A DNA stretch of 64,000 nt, from assembly GCA_015680685.1 (NCBI GenBank), contig MNCI01009298.1, positions 40,358 through 104,357 of the forward strand. The letters are read 5' to 3'. Positions 46,662-57,225 of this stretch are shown here, in pieces. Made by a program: the position numbers and the translations under genes. Under the pieces are notes generated by a model, which did no database searches, was not told the DNA's origin, and worked only from the letters and a program-made list of their open reading frames with translations. The stretch comes from Gnetum montanum (taxonomy: Eukaryota; Streptophyta; Gnetopsida; Gnetales; Gnetaceae). The first letter of the stretch is position 1. The number at the start of each line of letters is the position of its first letter.

Positions 46662-47538
46662 GTTAGATTAAAATTTTTTTCCCATGTATGCTTTAGATTA
46701 TAATATTAATTGTAATCTACAATTTTTTTCTTTCAAATTGAACCTTTTTACTTGGAGTATTACATCAATGATCCTTTCAAAATTATTCAAAAGTATATTG
46801 AGGCTTTGAACTATCTAACAAATCCTTTCTGATTTTTTGGACTCAATAAAAATTTTCAATTTCTAGTTTCAAAATCAAAATATGTGCATAAGAGCAATAG
46901 ATGAAAATTTATAATATAAAAATATATCATACATACTTAAATGAGAACATAAAACTTTTAGTTTTTTCTCTGATGTAGGGTGCATTTTCGGAAGCTTCAA
47001 ATTTTTTTCTCCAATACTTGATACCAAGGAATTGAGAAAATAGAAAATATATGCTAGAAAGTTGAGAACCTTATAGATAGAATGAAACTTCAAAAGCTCA
47101 AAGAAATTATAAGAAAGGGAAATAAGATTTTTTTCTTACTACAACACCCTTTGGTCCTTTTCCTCCAAAGCCTAGAACATAGGATTACACATTCTAGTTC
47201 CTACTTTTGCAATAAATGTAGTGCCTTGTTGGCTACCATGTATGAAGATTGGCATATTACACATACGATATATACATGTCTTTGTCTACTTATAACCATC
47301 ATCCCATCGTATTTTCTTGATGCATATTTTGAATTTTTTTGAAAATTCAAACTCCTACGACATCTATAGTTTAAAGGATGCTAAGAAAAAGACAATAGAA
47401 AATAGTATTGAAAATAGCTCCCACAAAAATGAGAAGGAGAAGAAAATGCAAACTATAAAAATGCAAATTTTGTGAAGGTAAATGTAGTGTTGAGGATCTT
47501 GAACATGGTCATCTTTTTTGAAATGATACATAAACATG

Positions 47539-48268
47539 TGGTAAGGATCCTAATGTTGCAAGACCAAAATTGAATTCCCAATCTTCAAACTTAAAAAATA
47601 AATTGAAACAAGAAAGAATAATAGTTCTTTATTCTTTTCAAAATCATGATAGAATTACAAAGCCAAAAGCAACTTGCCCAAGGATAGACAATGACTTGAG
47701 AAAATCACAATCACATCTCTTCACACAACACATAACTCATAATGGTTGAAATTCTTACAACATGGAGACTCAATGGAAGCTCAATTGGAGTTCGAACATA
47801 TCTTCTCAACTCTCTCCCAAACTCTTACATAATGCTCTTCTCTCTTCTTATCCAAATAAAATGTTCAATTATTTTTATAATCTATTGAATTCTTCCTACT
47901 TAAAATTCAAATTGAAGTCTATTGGGATTAAAATGAGACATCTTGGAGAAGTAAGAGATGCCTTCCCTAAAACAAACAAATCTTAGACAAGACATCTTGG
48001 AGTTAAGGGAGACATATTTCTTTAGCATGGGACATCTTGACCTAACTGGAGATGTCTTGATTGACTTAGAAACATGTTAATAGAAAGAACTATCAAATAT
48101 GAAAGCTCTTCTTGAAAGTTCCACAAGTGTAATGCACTTCCAATTAACTTCTCTTGCCTCTTGAACATGAAAAATAGTACAAAAACATAGACACACCTAA
48201 GAAACAAATAACAAATGCACAAAAACATAGTTTGAGGATAGTACATGGGCTAGGTGATATCCTTATCA
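47539..48268 (-). repeat. LTR of RE-X
   Basis: The plus strand reads TGGTAAGGATCC at the left and GATATCCTTATCA at the right, giving imperfect inverted termini (about 730 bp). The adjoining TGTCTCCCACCCTT is the reversed polypurine tract. On the minus strand U3 has direct and inverted copies of CAAGATGTC (plus-strand GACATCTTGG at 47937 and 47991, GACATCTTGA at 48031, inverted copy near 48051) upstream of a TATA-like TTATAAAAATA near 47870. Confidence 0.65.
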
Positions 48269-48275
48269 TGTCTCC

Positions 48276-48482
48276 CACCCTTAGAATTGAAACTTGTTTT
48301 AGGTTGGTTGTACACTTGGGATAGCATTAAGCTTCTACAAAGCCAAATACTTTTCATGAACCCAAATTGCATTTTCAGATCTCTCACCCTTAGAATTGAA
48401 ACTTGTTTTAGGTTGGTTGTACACTTGGGATAGCATTAAGCTTCTACAAAGCCAAAAACCAAAATTGCATTTTCAGATCTCT
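48276..48482. repeat. Tandem duplication, period about 109 bp
   Basis: CACCCTTAGAATTGAAACTTG...AGCTTCTACAAAGCC...TTGCATTTTCAGATCTCTC occurs twice head to tail. The second copy has a short internal deletion (about 12 bases). It includes the polypurine tract of RE-X, so that tract is present twice. Confidence 0.85.
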
Positions 48483-48589
48483 CATGATTTCAATGCATTA
48501 GATATTATAGCACAATAAGTTCTTTTGGTAACTTATATGGTCTTGGATCATCAAGTACATCTTTGAGGATCTCTAGACTATCCTAAAAA

Positions 48590-48962
48590 TCAGAGGTAAG
48601 CACCTTTCCATGGTAATGACTCAAATCTAAAACATTTAATACACAAGAAAATGAAAAATGGTTTAGAATGTCAAGCTCATAAGCATTATTATTAACTTTG
48701 GCCCTAATCTAAAATATAGGCAAATCTTCTTAGATTTGAGCTTGGAGAAGTTTATATTCCTTAGATCTCCTTGTCCAAATGAAGCCACACACAATCTCCA
48801 ACATTGAAGATGATCTTTCTTATTTCCAAGTTCTTTATAGTAGCAACTTCTTTGGCCTTGCCTTCAAGTTTTGTGTTCACTTGCTTATGCAGGTCTATCA
48901 TGCTTTTCACAAAATCAAAGCTAACATGGGCATAATCATCAAATTGTTTCAACTTGCTTCAT
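48590..48962 (-). pseudogene. RE-X integrase, C-terminal domain
   Basis: The minus-strand ORF 48761-48952 reads DFVKSMIDLHKQVNTKLE and NVGDCVWLHLDKEI. It is followed in broken frames by FSKLKSKK and NNAYELDIL and LNVLDLSHYHG. This matches the Ty3/gypsy integrase end (VGD-VWVHLRKERFP...KLKPR-DGPF...NDNAYKL-LP...FNVADLSPY). This part binds DNA and helps position integration. The catalytic core lies beyond the break and is absent. Stops are present downstream of 48761. Confidence 0.75.
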
Positions 48963-48965
48963 GAC

Positions 48966-50129
48966 CACCAGAGGAAGTGTTATTTAATTTTTATGTAGTC
49001 ATGTCATGGTGTTCAATTTTAAGTCATGAACACCACAATTTTTTATAATATCTTGATTTGTACACTCGGGCACTCATTTTTGTCAAGTGAGTTATTTTGT
49101 TAGGAGTTAGTTAATAATCCCATACCTTTCCAATTTTGTAAAAAAAAATTGAGGATGAGTTTTCATTTAGTCATGGGGGTATGATGAGCATCAAAGTGTT
49201 GTGACAATAGGTCCTTATTGACATGGCCTTGTCGATGGGCCCCCCTGTCAATGGGACCCCATTTCTGTTGTGTTGCCTGGTCAATGGGGCCATGTTGATG
49301 TAGCATTTGCTACGTCTACGGGGCCCCATCAATGCAGTTCTATAGTAAAAACTATAAATATGAGCTCACAGTTATGTTTATGGGAGTTCAAGCCATAGTA
49401 GTAGCTGAACTCTTCCAATTTTTATATTTGAAAGTTAGAATATTTTCCTAAGTGCCCACAACAAGAGTCATTAAGTGTATGGATCTTTATTCAAACACTA
49501 TTGTACCTGAGCATGATAGTGTGGGCGACAATAAAGATGAGCTTCTTAATAAACCTTGTAGCATTCTAGATAGTTTAAATGTTTTACTCATGTATTTAAT
49601 ATTTTTAGTTATTTATTCAATGCTTCTCATTAATTAATCTAATTAAGTGATTAAGTAAGAGAAGCTAAATACATTAAATACATAAGTACAATTGCTTTGA
49701 ACGTAAGCATGTATTCACTTGGTAATCCTAACAGCATTATTGCTTGGTGCACCCAATAGCATAATGCTTGGTAACCCAGCAATGGATACGTGGGTTCAAG
49801 ACATGTATGGAAAGTGGGACCAAATGCTTATGTTAGAACTAGTTAGAGATTAGTTAATTAGTTAAATTAAATTAGTTCTCAATTTACTTCATCTCTCTCT
49901 TTAAGCACCAAAGAACATAAAACACAAAAGAATAAAAATCATATGCCTCGATTACACTTAACCATACCATTGTGCATCATAAGTGTAATTCGGAAGACAA
50001 TGAATGACCATTAGGGAATGGTTCACTGCCTAGAGGACTAGTGTATGGAAAACTAGAGAGTCCATGGAATTTGACTAGATCACATGTGAGTGCTTCGTGA
50101 TTTGTATGGTTGGGCATGACTACTCATCA
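48966..50129 (+). mobile_element. RE-E: 3' end of an RE-family element
   Basis: The segment 48966-49181 matches the stretch between ORF3 end and LTR in RE-D (GGTGTTCAATTTT...CATGAACACCA, TTTGTACAC..GGGCACT), with the conserved TTGAGGATGAG...CATGGGGGTA. A complete LTR follows. The element is truncated on its left by the RE-X break. Right of the LTR a CCR4-like pseudogene begins directly, with no primer-binding site. Confidence 0.75.
49182..50129 (+). repeat. LTR of RE-E
   Basis: 948 bp, TGATGAGCATCAAAG to TACTCATCA. U3 has TCGATGGGCCC, TCAATGGGACCCC and ATGGGGCC words and a perfect GTAGCA-TT-TGCTAC hairpin (49300-49313). TATAAATA is at 49353-49360. Closest relative in the window is the RE-G LTR. 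Confidence 0.9.
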
Positions 50130-50137
50130 TTTGGTAA

Positions 50138-50775
50138 CTTATAAGGATTGGCTATCATACCAAATATATACTAGAGTCCCAATGAAAAAGTATATTAACT
50201 CATCTTCAATAGTCATGGTAGCATAGTTTGTGAATTGTGGTTCTTGATGAATATTATTCATTAGCATCATTTATTCCTAAATTTTGGGATTCAACTTGTC
50301 TATTGAAGATTCAAAATATGTGGAATATGTAGTAGCCAATGGAATAATAGGATAAATTAACAAAGTTTGACATCTAGGCATGTTGGTCAAATGTGTGTTG
50401 GCCACACATACACATCTTCTTAATAACTATATTTCAAGTACTAATGCCAAGACTATGTAGCTTCTTTGAAATCTCAATTATTTTTTCTTTCCCATGATTT
50501 GAAGCTTTAAACTTTTAAAAATCATATCTTCAAATCTACATTCAAATCTTTATATTAGTTTAAACTTGACTTCTTTGTAGAAGATAATGCAACCATCCTT
50601 GTTATGGTTTCTACGAAGGCTAATCGGTATGACTTGTAAGAAGAATCATTACATGAGCCTTTTTCTTGTAGATACTTTGATATCCTAACTTTCTCAAATA
50701 GAGTTACAATTGATATAGGAATTTCCATGATAGGAATTCTTGTAGACATAGGACATCAACATTCATATTTTTTTA
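50138..50775 (-). pseudogene. CCR4-like endonuclease/exonuclease/phosphatase-family pseudogene
   Basis: Minus-strand text in family order: NVDVLCLQE (catalytic Glu motif, about 50740-50765), LRKLGYQSIYKKKA, then after a frameshift RRNHNKDGCIIFYKEVKFKL (about 50565-50625), VLALVLEI, CVCVANTHL (about 50380-50405), and EPQFTNYATM with FIGTLVYIWYDSQSL near the 3' end (50160-50240). Plant CCR4-like proteins read D-LCLQE, GY-S-Y, DGCAIFYK, VANTHL, EP-FTN and F-GTLDYIF in that order; they are mRNA deadenylases. The GDFNS block between VANTHL and FTN is missing. Few or no introns over 640 bases suggests a retrocopy. The RE-E LTR cuts the 3' end. Confidence 0.7.
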
Positions 50776-50870
50776 TTCTTCTAGGATGCATAAATATTGG
50801 TACTCATGCAAGTTCAAGATTCAAGTTAGACATAGCGAGTATTTTTTTTATTAACTAGCAATCTTGCAAG

Positions 50871-51305
50871 TACATTATATGTTACTATCTTCATGCTTAG
50901 ATTCTCTCTTGACTCATGCCTTTTCATCGGTAGTATGATAGTCAATGTCTAGTGTATGATCTTCTTGTCAGTTGCATTGGTATAAATCTTCCTTGCATTT
51001 CTCTTACACCAATTGGTTCTCTGGCTTCTTGAGTCATTGTGTTGGTAATGATTTAAATATAGTTTCTAGACTCTTAATAACCTTTCCACCTCCCTTAGGA
51101 CACTGATTCTAGTAGTGTAACTAATGCCCAACTAGGGGTTAGTGGCCTAGGTTTAATTATAATCACAACATAGTTACCTAATATTAAGGCTTAAAATGGC
51201 CAAAAATGTTAGATTTTTTAGTCTTAGGCATAATTTTCCAGACCTAGTTAGTTAATTTATGTTGTGGCTTACTAAAGTATGGTTTAAATTATCACCTAAT
51301 ACTTA
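50871..51305. other. Interval without recognised content
   Basis: AT-rich, no frame of note. It might hold the 5' part of the CCR4-like copy, but I could not read motifs there. Confidence 0.35.
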
Positions 51306-51310
51306 GCTAC
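51306..51310. repeat. Target-site duplication of RE-F, left copy (GCTAC)
   Basis: GCTAC precedes the left LTR; ACTAC follows the right LTR at 60136-60140. One transition separates them. Confidence 0.75.
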
Positions 51311-52180
51311 TAATGAGGGGCGAGGTACCCCTACGCCCAACCATACAAATCATAGGCATTCACCTATGATCTGGTTGAATTTCATAGAATTTAATTACCA
51401 AGTACACTAGAGCTAAATAGTGAGTTCATGTTGTCCATTCATTGTCTCCCCAATCCCACTTGTGGAATGCAAGTGTATGGTTAAGTGTGACTAAGACATA
51501 AGATTTTTATCATTTTATGTTTTATTGATTTGATCACCTAAAACAAGAATAAAAGTGAGAGTAATTAAGTGCTAAATAAACTATTGTCTAATCTAGCCTA
51601 ACATAAGTAACAATCCCTACTTCCTAGACACATCTTGAACTTCATGTAAACACTGATGGGTTGTCAAACGCTAACCATTTCTTAGCTACCAAGTGTCATA
51701 TGTATGTTTAAAGGGGTCATGCTTGTGTATTTTAATTAGTTGCTTAATTAATCAAAATTAATTGTTGAATGAATAATATTAATGTAAATTGCATGAAATC
51801 ACGATATGTAAATACATAAAGAAAGAAAGTCTCAAGTGCTTGAAGGATGAATCAAAGAGCCATCTTTATTGCCAACACAATGGTATGTTCAAGTACATCA
51901 ATGCTTGAATAAAGATCTGATCACACTTAGACCTCCTACTATAGGCACTTGGAAAATATTCTAACTTTCAAATGAACTAACTGCAAAAATTTTGCTACTT
52001 GACTTCCAAAAACTACTCTTGAATCATGTGCCCAAGGGCCATATTTATAGGCCCAGGAGTATCCTTGTTATATCGCATGCTTGATATCGCATCTTAGGCA
52101 ACGATATTGTGTACCTGATATCGTGTAATCGATATCACGGCCACTCTGATATTAGAGCTTATCAAAAACATGATTCATCG
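51311..52180 (-). repeat. 3' LTR of RE-F
   Basis: The plus strand runs from TAATGAGGGGCGAGGTACCCC to ATGATTCATCG. The TATA box on minus is at 52042-52049. U3 (52055-52165) has at least five GATATC-type words, including GATATCGCATC, CGATATTGTG, GATATCGTG and CGATATCACGGCC. The reversed pre-LTR tract TATCCCCACGACTAAATG follows. Confidence 0.85.
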
Positions 52181-52525
52181 TATCCCCACGACTAAATGAA
52201 AACTTGTTCTTGAGTATAGAAGAAGAGGAACAAGTCCCTTACAAAATATATTAGGAGGTATGGAATGTTCGATTGACATGCAGAGTGTCACAAATGAAAT
52301 AGACAAATATAGAAGTGCTTGAGCATACATCATTACAATTGTGTAGAACATTGGGTGTTCATGACAATAGGAAAGAACACCATCAGATCCAATGGACATC
52401 CAACCCCTCTTAGCAATAGAAGAATGAGGGAGAGTTAGAAGAGATCCAACAATCATGAACAATCTCTTGTGAGTGATATTGTTGCATCATCCTTGGTGAA
52501 GATAGTCTCACTTCCAATCTGTGCT
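52181..52525 (-). pseudogene. Remnant of the ORF3 region in RE-F
   Basis: Only the ORF3-to-LTR end segment and a short piece remain. CACAACAAAATCAAGGATTAG at about 52529, which lies just upstream of the ORF3 ATG in RE-B and RE-D (CACAACACATCCATGGATTAG), is found within 350 bases of the LTR. Essentially the whole 2.8-kb ORF is deleted. Confidence 0.65.
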
Positions 52526-53518
52526 CCCACTACAATCACAACAAAATCAAGGATTAGTATATAAAGTGTCATACATAGCCTTTGAATACCTTGTCTTGTC
52601 AATGATTTTATCTAGCTAATTTGTGATTGTGGTAGATTGGTTGCCTGATAATGTTAGTGGGAAGACTGACAAATAGGTTAAGTAAAAGAAGCAATCCATA
52701 AAATTTAGAAAAATATTAACACAAGGAATACTAAAAAGAGGGTATAGAAATTCAGAACAATAAAGAGAAAGAATTCACTAAAAATAATTTTAAAGATGCG
52801 GATAATTGGATGGCATTGATGGGATAAATAAAAAGAATTTGATTGTAACAATGTCTAAGGTTAAAGAACTTAACTTAATCAAACCAAAAGATATGCAAGT
52901 GGGTCCTCCCCAAAGTAGGCACAAGCCTTTTATGCCCTTACATAACTTCAAACCAAGGAGTCCATAGGCACCATGGATGATTAATGGTTATGGAAGGTTA
53001 AATACAAAAACCAAAAAGTAACTAACTAAGAAACCCAATGCATCAACCCAGAACATCAAATCAAAACATGAAATCAAAAATGAGGTGAGGTATGAAAAAC
53101 ATAGATGGATGAGAGAGAGAATGAAATGGAGTTCCTAATTATGGTCACATGAAGTCCCTTGTGGAGTTCATGATTAAATGACTCAATAGGATCCAGCCTT
53201 AGTTCAGTTCAAAACCAACCATTGTTAGTGACTTTGCATCGACATTCTAAGACTAGTCCACCTTCTGATACACAAGAATGCTTTCACAAAACAACCATCA
53301 TTCCAAATTAGAGAGAAAGTAGGAAGTGAGAAAGGGCCTTAGTCAGAGAAGATAGGACAAGTCCCATAACCAGTGCTTATGGCCCTTTTATTTGGTCTAA
53401 GGGGTGTGCTTTGAATTTTCATATATTATTATTTTATATTTTTTTAAATAGGAACCACACCATGCAAAGACCCATGTGTTTTTGCATTTATTTTGTCCAA
53501 GGGATGTGCTTTAAATCC

Positions 53519-53557
<39 letters not shown>

Positions 53558-54195
53558 GAGACCACACCATGTAAGGACTTATTCAAGTTCCTATTGTGGA
53601 ATGACACAGAATGATGAGAAGTTCATGAGAAAACCATTGCACATAGGAAAATGGAAAAGAACGAAGAATACCACATTCCTTTGAAGCCACACCATGTTCG
53701 AACCTTTGATTCCTTCCCAATTCTAGAAACTACACAAGTTATAGATTTATTAAGGTTGTATTAATGAAAAATGAATTGCACATTTCCTAAACAAGAAAAA
53801 CCATAGAGTGTGTGAATGGGTGGATGATGTGGACTCACTACCTGTTACATGAAAAGAAAGCATGTCCTAGTTTTTAGTGACGACATTTAAAGTCAAAAAT
53901 CAAACATCAACAATCCAATCGCAAATGATACATACCACCATCGAGTAGCACATTACCATTGTACTTGGCATCTTGTTAGCAAAAAGAGTAGAGAATTATA
54001 CCCAACACAAGAGAATACAAAAGAAAGTAAAAGAGTACTCAAGAAATTTTAAATATACTAACAATGGGATAAAACAAAAACTTAAAAAAGATCAATAACC
54101 TGAAAAACAAAAAGATGTAAAACAAAGAATATGAAAACAAAAAGTTGTAAAACCAAAAATGTGTGAAAAAAAAAGGTCAAAAGACTAAGGAGCTG
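52526..54195 (-). other. RE-F spacer between pol and ORF3 position
   Basis: Non-coding and collinear with the spacers of RE-B and RE-D (AAAAGATATGCAAGTGGGT, CCAGTGCTTATGG, GAACCACACCATGCAAAGAC). A (CT)n microsatellite lies at 53522-53554, next to a partial duplication of the CCACACCATG segment. No GATATC promoter block was found here. Confidence 0.6.
53522..53554. repeat. (TC)n microsatellite
   Basis: Thirty-three bases of perfect TC repeats inside the RE-F spacer. Confidence 0.95.
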
Positions 54196-55620
54196 CATAA
54201 AGTGTTAGTATGGATGGCCATCTCCCTCATGACTAAGTTGGAAGGAGGAGATCTAAAAGATTGAGTGTGGTTGTCCATCTAGAAAGGTGTCTATTGAGTT
54301 GGTTGGCTTGGGCTCATGCAAAGGTTTCATTTGTTGAATGTTGACTAACTATTTCTTATTTAGGTTATCATGTTCATATATAATCATAGCCCTAGATGGA
54401 AAAGTCTCTTCAATAATGTAATGTCCTTTCCACAATGTTTGAAATTTGGTTTGTTTAGGTATGTGTGTAGGATTCTAGTAGAGAACCGTATCTCCTAGTT
54501 GAAACTTAACTTTTCTTATTTTGAGGTCATGGCATTTCTTGTAGAATGCCTTATGCATTTCATTAGATGATAGGGCCATTAAAAAATTTTCATTTAGCAA
54601 GTTGATGTTCATCAATCATTCCTTTTATCCTAGAATTAGATCCATGTCAAGGTCACAAGTTGTAGAGAGTGTACGGAGCTTAGATTAAATGGGTAGTTTT
54701 GGTAGTTTTTCATATATGAGCTCATAGGGAGAGTAACCTATGGGAAGCTTCCATGTGGAATGATAGGCCTAAAGGGTATCGTTTAATTTGATGCTCTAGT
54801 CTCTTTCGTATTTTCTAATAGTGTACGTTAGAATTTTTGTAATCTCCCAATTAGTGACCTCAACTTGACCATTGGCTTGAGGGTGATAAGGTGTTGTGAG
54901 TTTGCACTCAACCCCCAAGCACTGCATAAGGTTTCAGAAAGTGGCACTTATAAAATGAGTTCCATTTTCAGAAATTAACACACGAGGCACACCAAACTTG
55001 TTTATAATATTTTGTTATACAAACCAAGTAGCAGTAGTGGATGTACAATTGGTAATGGCTGCTACTTTTGCTGACTTAGTACAATAGTCAACTATGACAA
55101 TTATATATGCCTTTCCATTTGACAAAGGTGCGATGGGATCCATAAAATCAATGCCTCAAATATTGAATGGATTGAGAGGCTAAATCCATTTCTATGCTCT
55201 CTCCATTCAAGCTATCATTCCACCATCCCTCTAACAATGATCACAAGTGCAGATGAATTGGTATGCATCTCTAAAGATTGTTGGCTAGTAATATCTTGCC
55301 ACGAGGATTTTGATGGTCGTGTGTCTCCTAGAGTAATGGCCCCCACAAGGGCCTTTATGAGCATCCTAGAGGATGTGTATTTGATCTATGTTAAGGACAC
55401 ACCAGTGTACTAGGCTATCGGGACATACTTTGTAAAGATTCTCATTGATTTCCATGAAATGCTTAACCTAGTGAAGAAATTGTTATTTCTTCTAGGTGTC
55501 CAGCCCTTGTGGAAATTTTTGCTTGAGTAGATAAATGAGGATGATGGCATACCATCTTGGTTCATTTGACATTTGTGCATTAACAGCCCCTAAAAGGAGA
55601 GATTCATTTGTGCTAGCATA
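54196..55620 (-). pseudogene. RE-F integrase
   Basis: The zinc-binding region reads HWCVLNIDQIH, DAHKGPCGGHYS and FICTCDHC (HHCC type, about 55240-55410). The core has GIDFMDPIAPLSNGKAYIIV (first Asp, about 55150) and LISENGTHF (second Asp of SDNG replaced by Glu, about 54970). It also has [18 protein letters not shown] (catalytic Glu, about 54870) and the downstream LPIGYSPYELIYEKLPKLPI. Nearly one frame is kept with scattered TAG/TGA stops, so this is the best preserved integrase of the window. Immediately upstream the RT linker is joined directly, without RT or RNase H. Confidence 0.85.
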
Positions 55621-56640
55621 TTCTTGGATCTATTCTAGTAAGCTTAGAATATGACTAGACAAAGGATGCTAACCATTTTTCCACAACCTTCATCAACATC
55701 TTCTTTTTTCCTGTAGCAAGCTTGACATTAATAATGACCAGCCTTCTATTTTTTAAGAACACATATGAACACATACTTCATTATAGTTGGTAATGTTTTT
55801 AATTCAAGGGGTTCCTATTTGAAATTATCAGAAATCTCCAACTCTCTCCAATTGATACCATCATTTACTCCCTCAAAAATCTGGTGATGAACTTGCTTAA
55901 GTTCATCCATACTTGCAACATATCCATACATTAGGCCCTCAATAGGTTCTATGCATAATTTACTACTGTTAGTATCAACTGTTAGCCACTGGGTACCTTC
56001 TTGTTTTGTCGCTATTGCATACAAACATCTTTGGATTTTAGCTTCTAGTGCACACTGCTTGCATGCAAAGATAGATGTTTGCTTTACTAACCATAGCTTC
56101 TACACACAATGGCACCCTAAATCACTATATGTGATACATGGAACCCTATTCTTCTTGATCTTTCCAAATTCATTTTTTTAGATATCTCTAAGAAAAGATC
56201 TCTAATTCCCATTTTGGCATCAACAGTGCTTAACCATACCCTTCCCATAATGATTGGGAAATCCCCCTTGTAGTTATTCACTTTGATTACTAGGAAGTTA
56301 GTAGGATATGATCATTCACAAATGGTGATCACGATGTCTTCTACCAATTCTGATGGAACAATGATGGACTAGTCTGCTAGCTCTAGCTTGATGTTGCTCT
56401 TCTTCAAAGGAGGAAGGTTCCACATAATGTACATCTCATGCGAGATCAGATTGACATCGAAACTAGAGTCAAGAAGAGCTTTACAAGGCTCATTCCTAGC
56501 AATTTTCAAATATACTAAGGGACTCCTAGGGTCATATAACTTCCTAGGCAGGTTACCAGCTTGAATCCAATCAAAGACAGCATGGGTCAACATTATAGTA
56601 TGGATTCAAAAGGGATTTTGATTTGAATGGGACTTAGATA
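55621..56640 (-). pseudogene. RE-F protease and RT linker
   Basis: 56369-56593 reads MLTHAVFDWIQAGNLPRKLYD and KALLDSSFDVNLISHEMY. The active-site text is DSSFD where RE-D has NLGSD, so neither keeps the expected D-(S/T)-G. LKKSNIKLELAD and, further on, a degenerate PIIM/L-GR segment follow. The linker to RT ends SKLTRIDPRI near 55650, after which the sequence jumps to text that follows RNase H in RE-D (NESLLLGAVNAQM; RE-D SSVINEHM). Confidence 0.7.
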
Positions 56641-57225
56641 AAGGTGAGGTAGAGGAAGGTGGAGAAGCAGGGCTACTAATCATCAATGTGTTTGAGGGCT
56701 TTGATGCACTACGAGGTTGGAATAAGAATCTTTTCTTTGATCATGGTTCCAAATTTCTTAGTAGGTTAATCGATTGTAGATTAACTAGCCTTGTAGCACT
56801 TCTTTGCTATGGTTGGACAAGCAATTCACCCTACATGAATAGAGTAGGTGGTAGTTGTGCAATAGGTAGAGGCATAGGTGTAGGAACAAGAGGAGCATGA
56901 GGATAATAGGTGGAATCCCTCCTTGAATATAGTGGTTGGTAGATTTTAGGAGGGTAGTGGTGAGGTTGGTAAGTAGCAACATGACTAGAGGAGTCCCATG
57001 GATATGAAGGTTGCTAAATATAATAATCATAGGGATCTGGTTGTTGATAGGGGTACTACTATCTTGGAGGTGCCAATGCCCATGATTTTGGTTGCTACCA
57101 CTACTGGTACAATTCATAGGGTTGTGATGGAGTTCCACTTATATAATACTACTATGGTTGGTGGAACTGTCGAGAGTTGCCTTATGGATAAAGAAAAATC
57201 TTTTGGGTGTTTGCCTTTGTGCAAG

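Larger units (their letters stand above)
43381..47538. other. AT-rich interval between RE-D and RE-X
   Basis: About 4.2 kb in which only a few things stand out: a G-rich tract (43632-43733), a possible non-LTR fragment (44340-45010, minus), a short ATT microsatellite and two diverged direct repeats at 46391-46661. The ORF at 47082-47342 has no family resemblance I can see. No RNA gene was noted. Confidence 0.45.
47539..48965 (-). mobile_element. RE-X: 3' end of a different Ty3/gypsy element
   Basis: The minus strand carries the C-terminal end of integrase (about 48600-48960), then a short non-coding stretch, a polypurine tract (AAGGGTGGGAGACA) and one LTR. The element is cut at about 48965, where RE-E sequence begins in the opposite orientation. 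The LTR is unrelated to the RE family. The integrase wording (VGD-VWLHL-KE) suggests a chromovirus-like lineage. Confidence 0.7.

Noticed and set aside
47082-47342. 86-codon plus-strand ORF with hydrophobic end
   Set aside because: No recognisable motif, promoter or partner; overlapped by stop-rich AT-rich DNA and likely chance.
49182-50129. RE-E LTR as a solo LTR
   Set aside because: About 215 bases of RE-family internal sequence and the conserved pre-LTR tract precede it, so it is a 3' LTR of a truncated element.
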